Shown piece by piece: positions 25,730-31,868 of a DNA stretch of 48,288 nucleotides. This stretch comes from JBFHQE01 sp041592335. GTDB lineage: Bacteria; Pseudomonadota; Gammaproteobacteria; Thiohalobacterales; Thiohalobacteraceae. The stretch's first letter is position 1. Every line of letters starts with the position of its first letter. The notes under the pieces were generated by a model, which did no database searches, was not told the DNA's origin, and saw nothing but the letters and a program-made list of their open reading frames with translations. The position numbers and the translations under genes are program-made. The stretch is taken from NCBI GenBank assembly GCA_041592335.1, contig JBFHQE010000019.1:1-48288 (forward strand). The letters run 5' to 3'.

Positions 25730-25996
25730 CTAGGCTTCCCTCACCCTCATAGCCGCCATACACATGAGACCTGTCATTAGCCCCGTTGCGAGAGAACCGC
25801 TCACCCCAAATCTTTCAAAGACTGGATGCAAAATAAGCGCTATGGCAACGGTTGGTATAAATAGAAGCGCTACAATTTTTAAACTTACAAACATACGTAT
25901 TTGCTTTTTACAATTCGGGCAGGCTTTGATTTTCCCAAATTTATTCATTTCTTTAGAAAACAAACCAATAGTTTCATTACAGTGCGGACATTTCAT
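25730..25996 (-). CDS. Cassette 5: zinc-ribbon membrane protein
   Basis: 88 aa. The N-terminal CPHC (C3, C6) and CPNC (C26, C29) form a four-cysteine zinc ribbon; two membrane helices follow (about 38-57 and 66-83). The motif MKCPHCNETIGLFSKEMNKF with ACPNCKKQI is a common ribbon type of small bacterial membrane proteins. A strong Shine-Dalgarno (aaggaga) lies 6 bases before the ATG, so this gene can be translated on its own. Function unknown; the ribbon would be cytoplasmic. Confidence 0.82.
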   Translation of the reverse strand: MKCPHCNETIGLFSKEMNKFGKIKACPNCKKQIRMFVSLKIVALLFIPTVAIALILHPVFERFGVSGSLATGLMTGLMCMAAMRVREA

Positions 25997-26012
25997 GTCT
26001 TCTCCTTTTTAT

Positions 26013-26090
26013 GCATAACGTTTTAAATCAGGGGCCGAGCGAAAGCGAGGTCCCGCCCCAAAGGGGCATTTCTGGATTTTCTTGTTAGGT
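26013..26090 (-). repeat. attC4 (78 bp, main type)
   Basis: Sense-strand cores: R'' ACCTAAC (from 26084-26090) and R' GTTATGC (from 26013-26019). Central hairpin elements gccccaaaggggc and gcgaaagc are identical to attC5. R'' complements the first core of its own cassette (GTTAGGT at 26382-26388). The stop codon of cassette gene 4 lies inside the R'' core. Confidence 0.93.
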
Positions 26091-26357
26091 GTTTGAGACA
26101 AACAATAAATTCCTCATAAGTTTAATTCCAACACCCAGCAAAAGCGCATAACCAACAGTAAGCCCAGAAACGGTAATGTGGTTTTCATCTAATTGAATAA
26201 TTCTTTCTGGCGAGAATCCGAACGCAGCAGCCAAGAACACAGAAAAAGCGCAGAAAAGGATTCCAACAACACCAACCTTAATAAGCGTTAGATTAGTCAC
26301 TTTTTTCGGGCTAAGACCGAAAAGAACACCCAATATTATGATTACCAATATTCGCAT
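26085..26357 (-). CDS. Cassette 4: hydrophobic membrane protein
   Basis: 90 aa, not recognised. Three hydrophobic stretches at about 2-14, 26-47 and 63-79, separated by a short basic turn (SPKKVTN) and a polar loop (SPERIIQLDENH). No cleavable signal peptide is obvious. No clear Shine-Dalgarno is seen upstream of the ATG (AT-rich aatctttaaag). It is preceded by attC3, the one attC of a different type. Confidence 0.75.
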   Translation of the reverse strand: MRILVIIILGVLFGLSPKKVTNLTLIKVGVVGILFCAFSVFLAAAFGFSPERIIQLDENHITVSGLTVGYALLLGVGIKLMRNLLFVSNT

Positions 26358-26381
26358 CTTTAAAGATTTCTATTTTTAAAC

Positions 26382-26432
26382 ACCTAACAGTTTGATTAAC
26401 GAGACCCCCTGTCTCGTTATACATTTTTAGGT
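26382..26432 (-). repeat. attC3 (51 bp, divergent type)
   Basis: Sense-strand cores: R'' ACCTAAA (from 26426-26432, one mismatch to the ideal) and R' GTTAGGT (from 26382-26388). Between them a single hairpin, aacgagac...gtctcgtt, with a ccccct loop, replaces the long structure of the other sites. The size is close to short attC sites of mobile integrons. It ends the YkvA cassette, whose stop codon is inside R''. Confidence 0.88.
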
Positions 26433-26825
26433 GCTTTTTACACCACTTACAAAATGCCACACCCAAATCATAAAGACTGCTAAAGCCAGTATCCAAATAA
26501 TGATAATTACAATTGCAGCCCTGCGATTGTGAGGCATATTTAATGCTTGTTCTTGCGCTAATGCCTGACACTCTTTCCAAACTGCTTGCGGGATTAACCT
26601 TATCGCCAACCAGACACCCAGGGGTAATAGTAGCAAGTCGTCTAAATAGCCTATAACAGGAATGAAATCTGGAATTAAGTCGATTGGGCTGAGGGCGTAG
26701 GCTACTACGACCCCAATAACTATTTTTGCCAAGGTCGGCACTCTTGGATCTTTTGATGCAAGATAAAGAGCATAAGTATTCTTCTTTAATGAGCTTGCCC
26801 ATTTCTTCCATGCGCCATTTTTCAT
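26427..26825 (-). CDS. Cassette 3: YkvA family (DUF1232) membrane protein
   Basis: 132 aa. The DUF1232 core VAYALSPIDLIPDFIPVIGYLDDLLLLPLG (given here as known motif elements SPIDLIPDFIP and GYLDD, about residues 45-65) is unmistakable. A third membrane helix lies at about 103-125. YkvA proteins are widespread small membrane proteins of unknown function and occur often in integron cassettes. The alternative ATG four bases upstream opens a different, meaningless frame. An aagaga sequence serves as weak Shine-Dalgarno. Confidence 0.87.
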   Translation of the reverse strand: MKNGAWKKWASSLKKNTYALYLASKDPRVPTLAKIVIGVVVAYALSPIDLIPDFIPVIGYLDDLLLLPLGVWLAIRLIPQAVWKECQALAQEQALNMPHNRRAAIVIIIIWILALAVFMIWVWHFVSGVKST

Positions 26826-26841
26826 TCATACTCTCTTACGC

Positions 26842-26919
26842 ACCTAACGACTTAAATCAGGGGCCGAACGAAAGCGAGGTCCCGCCCCAAAGGGGCAATT
26901 CTGGATTTTCTTGTTAGAT
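26842..26919 (-). repeat. attC2 (78 bp, main type)
   Basis: Sense-strand cores: R'' ATCTAAC (from 26913-26919) and R' GTTAGGT (from 26842-26848). The inner 64 bases differ from attC4 at four positions, the most divergent of the four full sites. R'' is the exact complement of the first core of cassette 2 (GTTAGAT at 27324-27330). Confidence 0.93.
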
Positions 26920-26920
26920 T

Positions 26921-27319
26921 TCATTCAACTTTCCACCACTCATCGACATAATCGATTGATTTCCCATTTAGTTCTGAATACAAAGACTCTTGTGGAAAGA
27001 TAAATTCAAGGCCATTCACAGTTACTTTTGGCTTATCAGTGAATTGCTCCTTATTTACCACAAAAATCATCCATCCATCTTTTTGATTGTATTTATTTCC
27101 ATCACTAAGCTCTATTTCGTGATGCCCCTTCGCTATTAACAAAGCAGCTCTATCATCATCCTCAGAATCGATAAGACTCCTACATTCTTTAATAGCTCTT
27201 TCTGTCAGAACAAAGGGCGCCACCTTCAAGCTACCATTGCTCTCGTTATTTTTGCTCGCCTGATTATCACACGCCGTTGTAATCAACAGAATTGTGAGTA
27301 TGAGAATTAATCTCTTCAT
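26921..27319 (-). CDS. Cassette 2: lipoprotein with HesB/IscA-like domain
   Basis: 132 aa lipoprotein: signal peptide 1-16 and lipobox ITTAC with C17. Residues about 36-130 resemble the HesB/IscA fold: FVLTERAIKECRSL at the start, then GLEFIFPQESLYSELNGKSIDYVDE, which lines up with the GVKVVVDxxSLxYLxGxxIDYV region of A-type carriers. The three cluster-ligand cysteines of real carriers are absent; only C17 and C46 occur. The fold assignment is my inference from motif order, with moderate certainty. The ATG lies 4 bases after the cassette core. Confidence 0.75.
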   Translation of the reverse strand: MKRLILILTILLITTACDNQASKNNESNGSLKVAPFVLTERAIKECRSLIDSEDDDRAALLIAKGHHEIELSDGNKYNQKDGWMIFVVNKEQFTDKPKVTVNGLEFIFPQESLYSELNGKSIDYVDEWWKVE

Positions 27320-27323
27320 GTAA

Positions 27324-27401
27324 ATCTAACGTTTTAAATCAGGGGCCGAGCGAAAGCGAGGTCCCGCCCCGAAGGGGCATTTCTGGATTTTCTTGTTAGC
27401 G
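27324..27401 (-). repeat. attC1 (78 bp, main type)
   Basis: Sense-strand cores: R'' CGCTAAC (from 27395-27401) and R' GTTAGAT (from 27324-27330). The inner part differs from attC4 at one base. R'' complements the attI junction core GTTAGCG (27809-27815), i.e. the first core of cassette 1. Confidence 0.93.
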
Positions 27402-27405
27402 ATTT

Positions 27406-27801
27406 TCACTTGAAATCCGCCAAAATAAACTTGGTTTTTTGTCGCAAGAAATCCGAAACCTCCTCCATTGTTTCTGCAGTTTGATTAACTACAGTTTCCG
27501 ATTCCTCCTCAGTTTCTTTTCTAATTGTAACTGCTAATGAATTAGCACTTCTTGAAATTACACCAAGGTATTTAACTTCTTTTCCGTCCTCTTCAGTTAC
27601 AAGAACTGCTTCAAGGTCACGTTTTCTGGCTGTTTGGATTTGTTTCTGACGGAGAGAGCTACGTTTCTTTACTAATTCTTTCGCCTGAAATCCACCAAAC
27701 ACTGACGCAATAAAAAGAAGCACATAAACCCAGCCATATGTGTCATTTCTACCGTAGGTCTGACTCATCCATTCATTAATTGTAAACAGAAACTCTTCCA
27801 T
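27406..27801 (-). CDS. Cassette 1: single-helix membrane protein, unknown
   Basis: 131 aa, not recognised. A membrane helix (about 23-39, GWVYVLLFIASVFGGF) is followed by a basic stretch (VKKRSSLRQK) and a cytoplasmic domain of about 75 residues, with strands (AVLVTEEDGKEVKYLGVI) and an acidic region (KETEEESETVV). As the cassette nearest attI it should be the best expressed and the most recently inserted. The start codon lies 7 bases after the core, without a Shine-Dalgarno. Confidence 0.75.
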   Translation of the reverse strand: MEEFLFTINEWMSQTYGRNDTYGWVYVLLFIASVFGGFQAKELVKKRSSLRQKQIQTARKRDLEAVLVTEEDGKEVKYLGVISRSANSLAVTIRKETEEESETVVNQTAETMEEVSDFLRQKTKFILADFK

Positions 27802-27808
27802 ATTTTAT

Positions 27809-27875
27809 CGCTAACAGTTGTATATGATGCACGACCCACAATAACTAACTGTATAGTGGGGTGGATTAAAAAGAT
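27809..27875 (-). other. attI recombination site
   Basis: The core GTTAGCG (27809-27815 on the minus strand) joins cassette 1 to the integrase side. By analogy with known attI sites, the rest extends some 60 bases towards intI; weakly similar sequences such as gttagttat (27839-27848) may be the additional integrase-binding repeats. The exact outer border cannot be seen. Confidence 0.65.
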
Positions 27876-27878
27876 TAA
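27850..27878 (-). promoter_or_regulatory. Candidate cassette promoter Pc
   Basis: On the minus strand ttaatc (27873-27878) and tataca (27850-27855) are separated by 17 bases and point at cassette 1. Both boxes are only partial matches to the consensus. This is the expected place for a Pc promoter. Confidence 0.35.
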
Positions 27879-28130
27879 CTTGCTGATTTGTTAAAGGCTT
27901 CATGTTTATCCGTCCGTTTTGTTCATTATTCTCTCGGGTGCATTTACAGTTTTTATTATCACATTACCAGTGAATGACGCTAAAAATAATAATCCCCAGT
28001 ATCATTAATTCTAGGATGGAGAAAAAATAATACATAAACCTATGTAATTCAAGATATTGTCATATATCAGGTCTAGCGTATATTTGTTATGCAGACACAT
28101 ACGATCAATTACATAGCCACATATTGAATA
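27879..28130. other. AT-rich spacer between attI and intI
   Basis: About 250 bases with no recognisable gene, attC or hairpin. Strongly AT-rich and full of stop codons in all frames. Probably carries the remaining promoter or regulatory signals of the integron. Confidence 0.5.
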
Positions 28131-28146
28131 CTGGTTAGATATACAG
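28131..28146. promoter_or_regulatory. LexA box upstream of intI
   Basis: ctg-gttagatata-cag has the exact CTG-N10-CAG layout of the gammaproteobacterial LexA operator. It lies 54 bases before the GTG start of the integrase gene and directly follows a possible -35 hexamer, ttgaat (28124-28129). SOS control of integrase genes by such boxes is well known. Confidence 0.82.
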
Positions 28147-28184
28147 TACTCTGTGCCTGGTTTTGGTTCATGGAGGAATCAATC

Positions 28185-29144
28185 GTGAAGCTATTCGATC
28201 AATATCGCGCTGCTCTGCGCATTCGACACTATGCTCTGGCAACCGAGCGAAGTTATTGCAGCTGGCTCAGAAAATATATCCTCTTTCATAACAAACGCCA
28301 CCCAAAAGACATGGGCGCACAGGAAGTCGTCCAGTTTCTCACTCATCTCGCGGTCAATCGCGATGTATCGGCCTCTACCCAGAATCAGGCGTTATGCGCC
28401 ATTGTGTTTCTCTATAAGCATGTACTAGAAATCGATATTGGTGAGTTCAACACTTTTTCGCTCGCCAAACGGCCAAAACGATTACCAACGGTATTATCAC
28501 GCGCCGAGGTTCAATCCCTACTATCCAATATCACGGGAACACAAAAGACAATTGCACTGCTACTGTATGGCGCTGGTCTTCGTCAAATGGAGGCACTCCA
28601 GTTACGCGTTGGGGATATTTCCTTTGACAGAAATGAACTTCTGATTCGACATGGAAAAGGCGGCAAAGATCGGGTGACGGTGCTGCCTCAGGGAGCAAAA
28701 GAGGGATTACAAAGGGCAATTGATCAGTCGCGATTATGGTTCGAGGAAGACATGGCAAGCGGCGTGAATTTTATCTGGCTACCCAATGCGCTGAATCGCA
28801 AGTTTCCCAATGCTGGTCAGCAATTCCGCTGGCGTTATATTTTTTCTTCCGGGAACCTGTCGCGAGATCCGAGGAGCCTGAATCTCAGCCGCCACCATAT
28901 TGATAAGAAGGGGATTCAACGGGCGGTGCCGCAAGCCGCGACTAACGCGGGTATTGATAAATACGTGACCTGCCATACGCTGCGCCACAGCTTCGCGACG
29001 CATTTACTGGAATCCGGTTACGACATCCGCACGGTGCAGGAACTGCTCGGGCATACCAACGTGCAGACCACCATGATCTACACACATGTATTGAACAAGG
29101 GCGGTCGCGGTGTGATCAGCCCGGCCGATCAGCTCTCGGCCTGA
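28185..29144 (+). CDS. intI: Integron integrase IntI
   Basis: Tyrosine recombinase of 319 aa that inserts and excises cassettes at attI and attC. The N-terminal SAM-like domain (RHYALATERSYCSWLRKYI) is followed by the catalytic domain: first Arg in LLYGAGLRQMEALQL, His-x-x-Arg in TCHTLRHSFATHLLESGY, His in QELLGHTNVQTTMIY and Tyr in IYTHVL. The IntI-specific extra segment is present (LPNALNRKFPNAG, then FSSGNLSRDPRS), which separates it from Xer proteins. GGAGGA at 28172-28177 is ideally placed for GTG 28185; ATG 28170 in the same frame has no Shine-Dalgarno. No stop or frameshift, so probably active. Confidence 0.96.
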   Translation: MKLFDQYRAALRIRHYALATERSYCSWLRKYILFHNKRHPKDMGAQEVVQFLTHLAVNRDVSASTQNQALCAIVFLYKHVLEIDIGEFNTFSLAKRPKRLPTVLSRAEVQSLLSNITGTQKTIALLLYGAGLRQMEALQLRVGDISFDRNELLIRHGKGGKDRVTVLPQGAKEGLQRAIDQSRLWFEEDMASGVNFIWLPNALNRKFPNAGQQFRWRYIFSSGNLSRDPRSLNLSRHHIDKKGIQRAVPQAATNAGIDKYVTCHTLRHSFATHLLESGYDIRTVQELLGHTNVQTTMIYTHVLNKGGRGVISPADQLSA

Positions 29145-30305
29145 TCAGTCCCAGTATTCGGTGGAAACCGGTTCGCCCAGATCCGCTTCGATCAAGCGCC
29201 GCCGCACTTCCAGCAGTTTCTCGATCAGTGCCGGTTCATATTTTTCATACTGTTCCGCATCCGGGGTGCGCTTGACCACCACGCCCAGCAGTTCAGTGAT
29301 GGCATTGCCGATCGAGTTCTGGCTGATAGTGACAATCAGCTTGCCCGCTTCATTGCGGTAAATGAGCTGTTTGAAGGCCGGTTGCCAGCGGATCGCGACA
29401 GCATAGGCGGCATCTTTGATACAGCGGTCGCGCACCATCTTGGCGGTCTTGAGGAAGTCGTTATTGAACAGCAGCACCTTTTCCACCTGATCCGGAAAAT
29501 GCAGATCGGGCAGGATCGGCGCATTGCGGCTGGAGACCTGGCTGAAGAAGGTGCGGTAAAAATCCAGGAAGCCTTTTAACACCAGGTCGTATTCCTGCCA
29601 GAACTGCACTTTTTCCAGCGTGGCCGCGCCACCTGGAATTTCCCAGCTGGGCAGGCCCTGCGGATAACCGGTCAGATCGATGCGCGCCGAGTCATCGCTG
29701 ACCGGCCGCAGCACTTCCAGATGCAAGGCATGGCAGATGAACTCGCGATACACGTCATGCATGTGCTGTTCAAACAGCGAGTGCTGACCGCCGTCGGTGA
29801 GATTCGGGTTTTTGGGGTCGGCCAGTTTCGCATTTCGCAATTCATCCATGGGGAACACCATGAAGTGATTGTGCAACATGCGAATGCTCGGCACGCCGGG
29901 AGAAGTCAGTGGCCAGGTCGCATCGAGACTGGCCTCGCCCGCCAGCACCAGGTGTTTTTCCGGGTCCGGGTAGGTTTCCAGCATGTAGTCGATGATGATC
30001 TGGTTCATGCGGTTCCAGACATGCCGAACGTTTTCCGGCACCTGGGTGCGGCGCACTGGCCGTCCCAGCGGATTCAGAATGTGTTGCGAAGTGTTGTAGA
30101 TAATGGAGGTATCGAACTCGACGCTATGCCCCAGCGCCTTGCGGTACAGCAGCAGGTTTTCCGGATTGGTCAGCAGGCCGTTGTTATTGACCAGGTCATT
30201 GAGATTCTCGGTGCTGTTGAAAAACTCGTTCGGCTTCATGCCTTCCGGCACATCCAGCGGGATGGGCCGAAAGGGTGTGACGATTTCGCGTGGTCCGATT
30301 TCCAT
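29145..30305 (-). CDS. Conserved hypothetical protein, 386 aa
   Basis: I do not recognise this family. It is a soluble protein with no signal peptide or membrane helix. Notable is MLHNHFMVFPMDEL, an H-x-H pattern (H145, H147) in a hydrophobic context reminiscent of HIT or GalT/Apa-type nucleotidyl-transferases; this is only a visual hint. Other conserved-looking parts are TSQHILNPLGRPVRRTQVP and YPQGLPSWEIPGGAATL. Its ATG follows the adk terminator with a GGAG Shine-Dalgarno, so partial readthrough from adk is possible. Its stop codon directly adjoins that of the integrase gene. Confidence 0.75.
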   Translation of the reverse strand: MEIGPREIVTPFRPIPLDVPEGMKPNEFFNSTENLNDLVNNNGLLTNPENLLLYRKALGHSVEFDTSIIYNTSQHILNPLGRPVRRTQVPENVRHVWNRMNQIIIDYMLETYPDPEKHLVLAGEASLDATWPLTSPGVPSIRMLHNHFMVFPMDELRNAKLADPKNPNLTDGGQHSLFEQHMHDVYREFICHALHLEVLRPVSDDSARIDLTGYPQGLPSWEIPGGAATLEKVQFWQEYDLVLKGFLDFYRTFFSQVSSRNAPILPDLHFPDQVEKVLLFNNDFLKTAKMVRDRCIKDAAYAVAIRWQPAFKQLIYRNEAGKLIVTISQNSIGNAITELLGVVVKRTPDAEQYEKYEPALIEKLLEVRRRLIEADLGEPVSTEYWD

Positions 30306-30317
30306 TATTTTTTCTCC

Positions 30318-30352
30318 AAAAAAAAGCCGAAAGTAAAACTTCCGGCTTTTTT
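30318..30352 (-). terminator. Rho-independent terminator of adk
   Basis: gccgaaagt and acttccggc form a 9-base stem (one G-T pair) around aaa; on the minus strand it is followed by a run of eight T and on the plus strand by six T. It ends adk transcription 20 bases after its stop codon and is just upstream of the 386-aa gene. Confidence 0.88.
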
Positions 30353-30371
30353 AATCATCGATGCGAACGCG

Positions 30372-31016
30372 TTACGCGATACCGCATTTCTCTTTGATAG
30401 CAGAAACTACTGCATCACTGGAAGTTGCGGTCACGTTCATCAGCATGCCTTCTTTTTCATAGAAGCCAGCCAGTGGCGCTGTCTTTTCGTTGTACACGTC
30501 CAGACGGTTGGAGATCGCTTCTTCAGTTTCGTCATCACGCTGAACAACGTCACCACCGCACTTGTCGCACTTGCCTTCAACCTTCGGCGGGTTGCTCTTG
30601 ACGTTGTAGATTGCGCCACAACCGGTGCAGGTGCGACGAGTGGTCAGACGATCCAGGATCACATCGCGCGGCACTTCCAGGTTTACAACTGCATCCAGCT
30701 TTTCACCCATGTCAGCCAGCATGGTCTTCAGCTGTTCGGCCTGGGGAATAGTGCGTGGGAAACCGTCCAGCAGGTAACCGTTCTTGCAATCGTCTTCTTT
30801 CAGGCGTTCTTTCATGATGCCCATGATCAGATCATCTGGCACCAGGTCACCGGCCTTCATGAAGGCATCGGCTTTCTTGCCCAGCTCGGTACCGTCCTTG
30901 ACAGCTGCACGCAGGATGTCGCCGGTAGAGATTTGTACGGAACCGTCGATTGCGGTCAGCATCTTGGCTACGGTGCCCTTGCCTGCGCCAGGCGCGCCTA
31001 ACAGAATCAGTTTCAC
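30372..31016 (-). CDS. adk: Adenylate kinase
   Basis: 214 aa. It converts AMP + ATP into 2 ADP. The P-loop GAPGAGKGT, the AMP-binding LLDGFPRTIPQAEQL and the long LID are all present. The LID carries a four-cysteine zinc site (CTGCGAIY and CDKCGGD), the structural-zinc form typical of Gram-positives and only part of the Proteobacteria; E. coli Adk lacks it. Divergent from the next gene with a spacer of about 106 bases. Confidence 0.97.
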   Translation of the reverse strand: MKLILLGAPGAGKGTVAKMLTAIDGSVQISTGDILRAAVKDGTELGKKADAFMKAGDLVPDDLIMGIMKERLKEDDCKNGYLLDGFPRTIPQAEQLKTMLADMGEKLDAVVNLEVPRDVILDRLTTRRTCTGCGAIYNVKSNPPKVEGKCDKCGGDVVQRDDETEEAISNRLDVYNEKTAPLAGFYEKEGMLMNVTATSSDAVVSAIKEKCGIA

Positions 31017-31122
31017 AGTGTTTCCCCTTGGATATAGGTTAATTCAATCAAAATCAGGGGAGGGTTTATGTCATAAACAGGACTAAAGTTCCAAATAAAA
31101 TTTTTTAGCTTAGAATAAACTG

Positions 31123-31710
31123 ATGTCGCAACCCCCTGATCCCCCAGCACCTTATGAAGAATTCTATGCCGTGCGCGTCGATCGCGCGGATTTGGCCGCC
31201 AAACCGGCCTCTCGTGACGTCTATCTGACGGATTCCGGCCGATTCGGCCCGATTTCGCGCGCCGCAATGTATCCCAGCATTGAGACCGCCGAGCAGGCCA
31301 TTGCCGCCCGGCAGGACCGCAACCGCTTCAGTTTCACGGTCGAATTCTGCACCCGCGAGCGAAAAATGGAGGAATTCGACGAGGAAACCGGTTTTCTGCG
31401 GGGCCTGATGGCCATCCCCTACCCCTACCGGCGTACGGCCTATAACTGGGCGCGGGGCCGGGATGTGCGCGCGATCCTGCTGCGCGATTCCGAGGAGGTG
31501 TATGAGCGGCACCGGAAATATCTGCTCGATTACGATATCGACATCACCCGGCCGAGCGACATTGTCATCCTGCGGCCGAAAAAACGCCGCCTCAAAATCA
31601 ATGATGATATTCAGAAATATAAGGATGGCCCGAAGGCGTATTTTGTCTCGAAGGCGGAACGGCCGAGTGGTGGCGGGCCGGTGAATTCAAAGGACAACAA
31701 TAAAGACTAA
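31123..31710 (+). CDS. Hypothetical protein, 195 aa
   Basis: Not recognised. A soluble protein with mixed charge: the N-terminal region resembles a compact alpha/beta domain (FGPISRAAMYPSIETAEQAI), the middle is positively charged with aromatics (PYPYRRTAYNWARGRDVRAIL), and the C-terminus is basic and disordered (LRPKKRRLKIN). No signal peptide. It is divergent from adk and no terminator is visible downstream, where a dispersed repeat begins. Confidence 0.72.
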   Translation: MSQPPDPPAPYEEFYAVRVDRADLAAKPASRDVYLTDSGRFGPISRAAMYPSIETAEQAIAARQDRNRFSFTVEFCTRERKMEEFDEETGFLRGLMAIPYPYRRTAYNWARGRDVRAILLRDSEEVYERHRKYLLDYDIDITRPSDIVILRPKKRRLKINDDIQKYKDGPKAYFVSKAERPSGGGPVNSKDNNKD

Positions 31711-31732
31711 CACCACTGTCATTGTTTTCTTT

Positions 31733-31860
31733 CGTCATCCTGAGCATGGCCGGACAAAAGCGTGAGCGTTGAACACCCGTAGGGTGGCCCGAAGGGCGAG
31801 CGCAGCGAGTAATCCAGGGGTGTTATCAAACATGGACCCCGGCTTTCGCCGGGGTGACGG
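31733..31860. repeat. CGTCATCC/GGGGTGACGG dispersed repeat
   Basis: The element starts with cgtcatcctgag and ends with accccggctttcgccggggtgacgg, with gtagggtggcccgaagggcgagcgcagcgagtaatccag elements (shown in part) inside. These are common non-coding repeats of environmental proteobacteria. A related one is at 33927-33999. Confidence 0.7.
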
Positions 31861-31868
31861 CATTGGGA

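Larger units (their letters stand above)
25351..29144. mobile_element. Chromosomal integron: intI plus six cassettes
   Basis: The unit consists of an integrase gene on the plus strand (28185-29144), an attI site and cassette promoter region in front of it, and six cassettes on the minus strand reading away from it. Cassette borders (first base after G of the core to the next core G): 27330-27814, 26848-27329, 26388-26847, 26019-26387, 25650-26018, and a last one ending in a truncated attC near 25351. Each holds one gene and one attC. The base composition of the array is clearly more AT-rich than the flanks. This is the classical integron layout; the near-identical attC sites point to a sedentary chromosomal integron. 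Confidence 0.95.

Noticed and set aside
26311..26829. 172-aa open frame on the minus strand overlapping cassette 3
   Set aside because: It is a shifted frame of the YkvA gene with no family motifs; the YkvA frame has clear DUF1232 motifs.
25320..27405. CRISPR array suggested by regularly repeated near-identical sequences
   Set aside because: Repeats are 78 bp with hairpins and integron cores, spaced 370-490 bp apart by genes; no short spacers and no cas genes. They are attC sites.
25413..27801. Toxin-antitoxin modules in the cassettes
   Set aside because: Each cassette holds only one gene and none resembles a known toxin or antitoxin; no paired small genes.
29721..31001. 426-aa open frame on the plus strand
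   Set aside because: Antisense to adk and the 386-aa gene; Gln/His/Val-rich composition typical of an antisense shadow.
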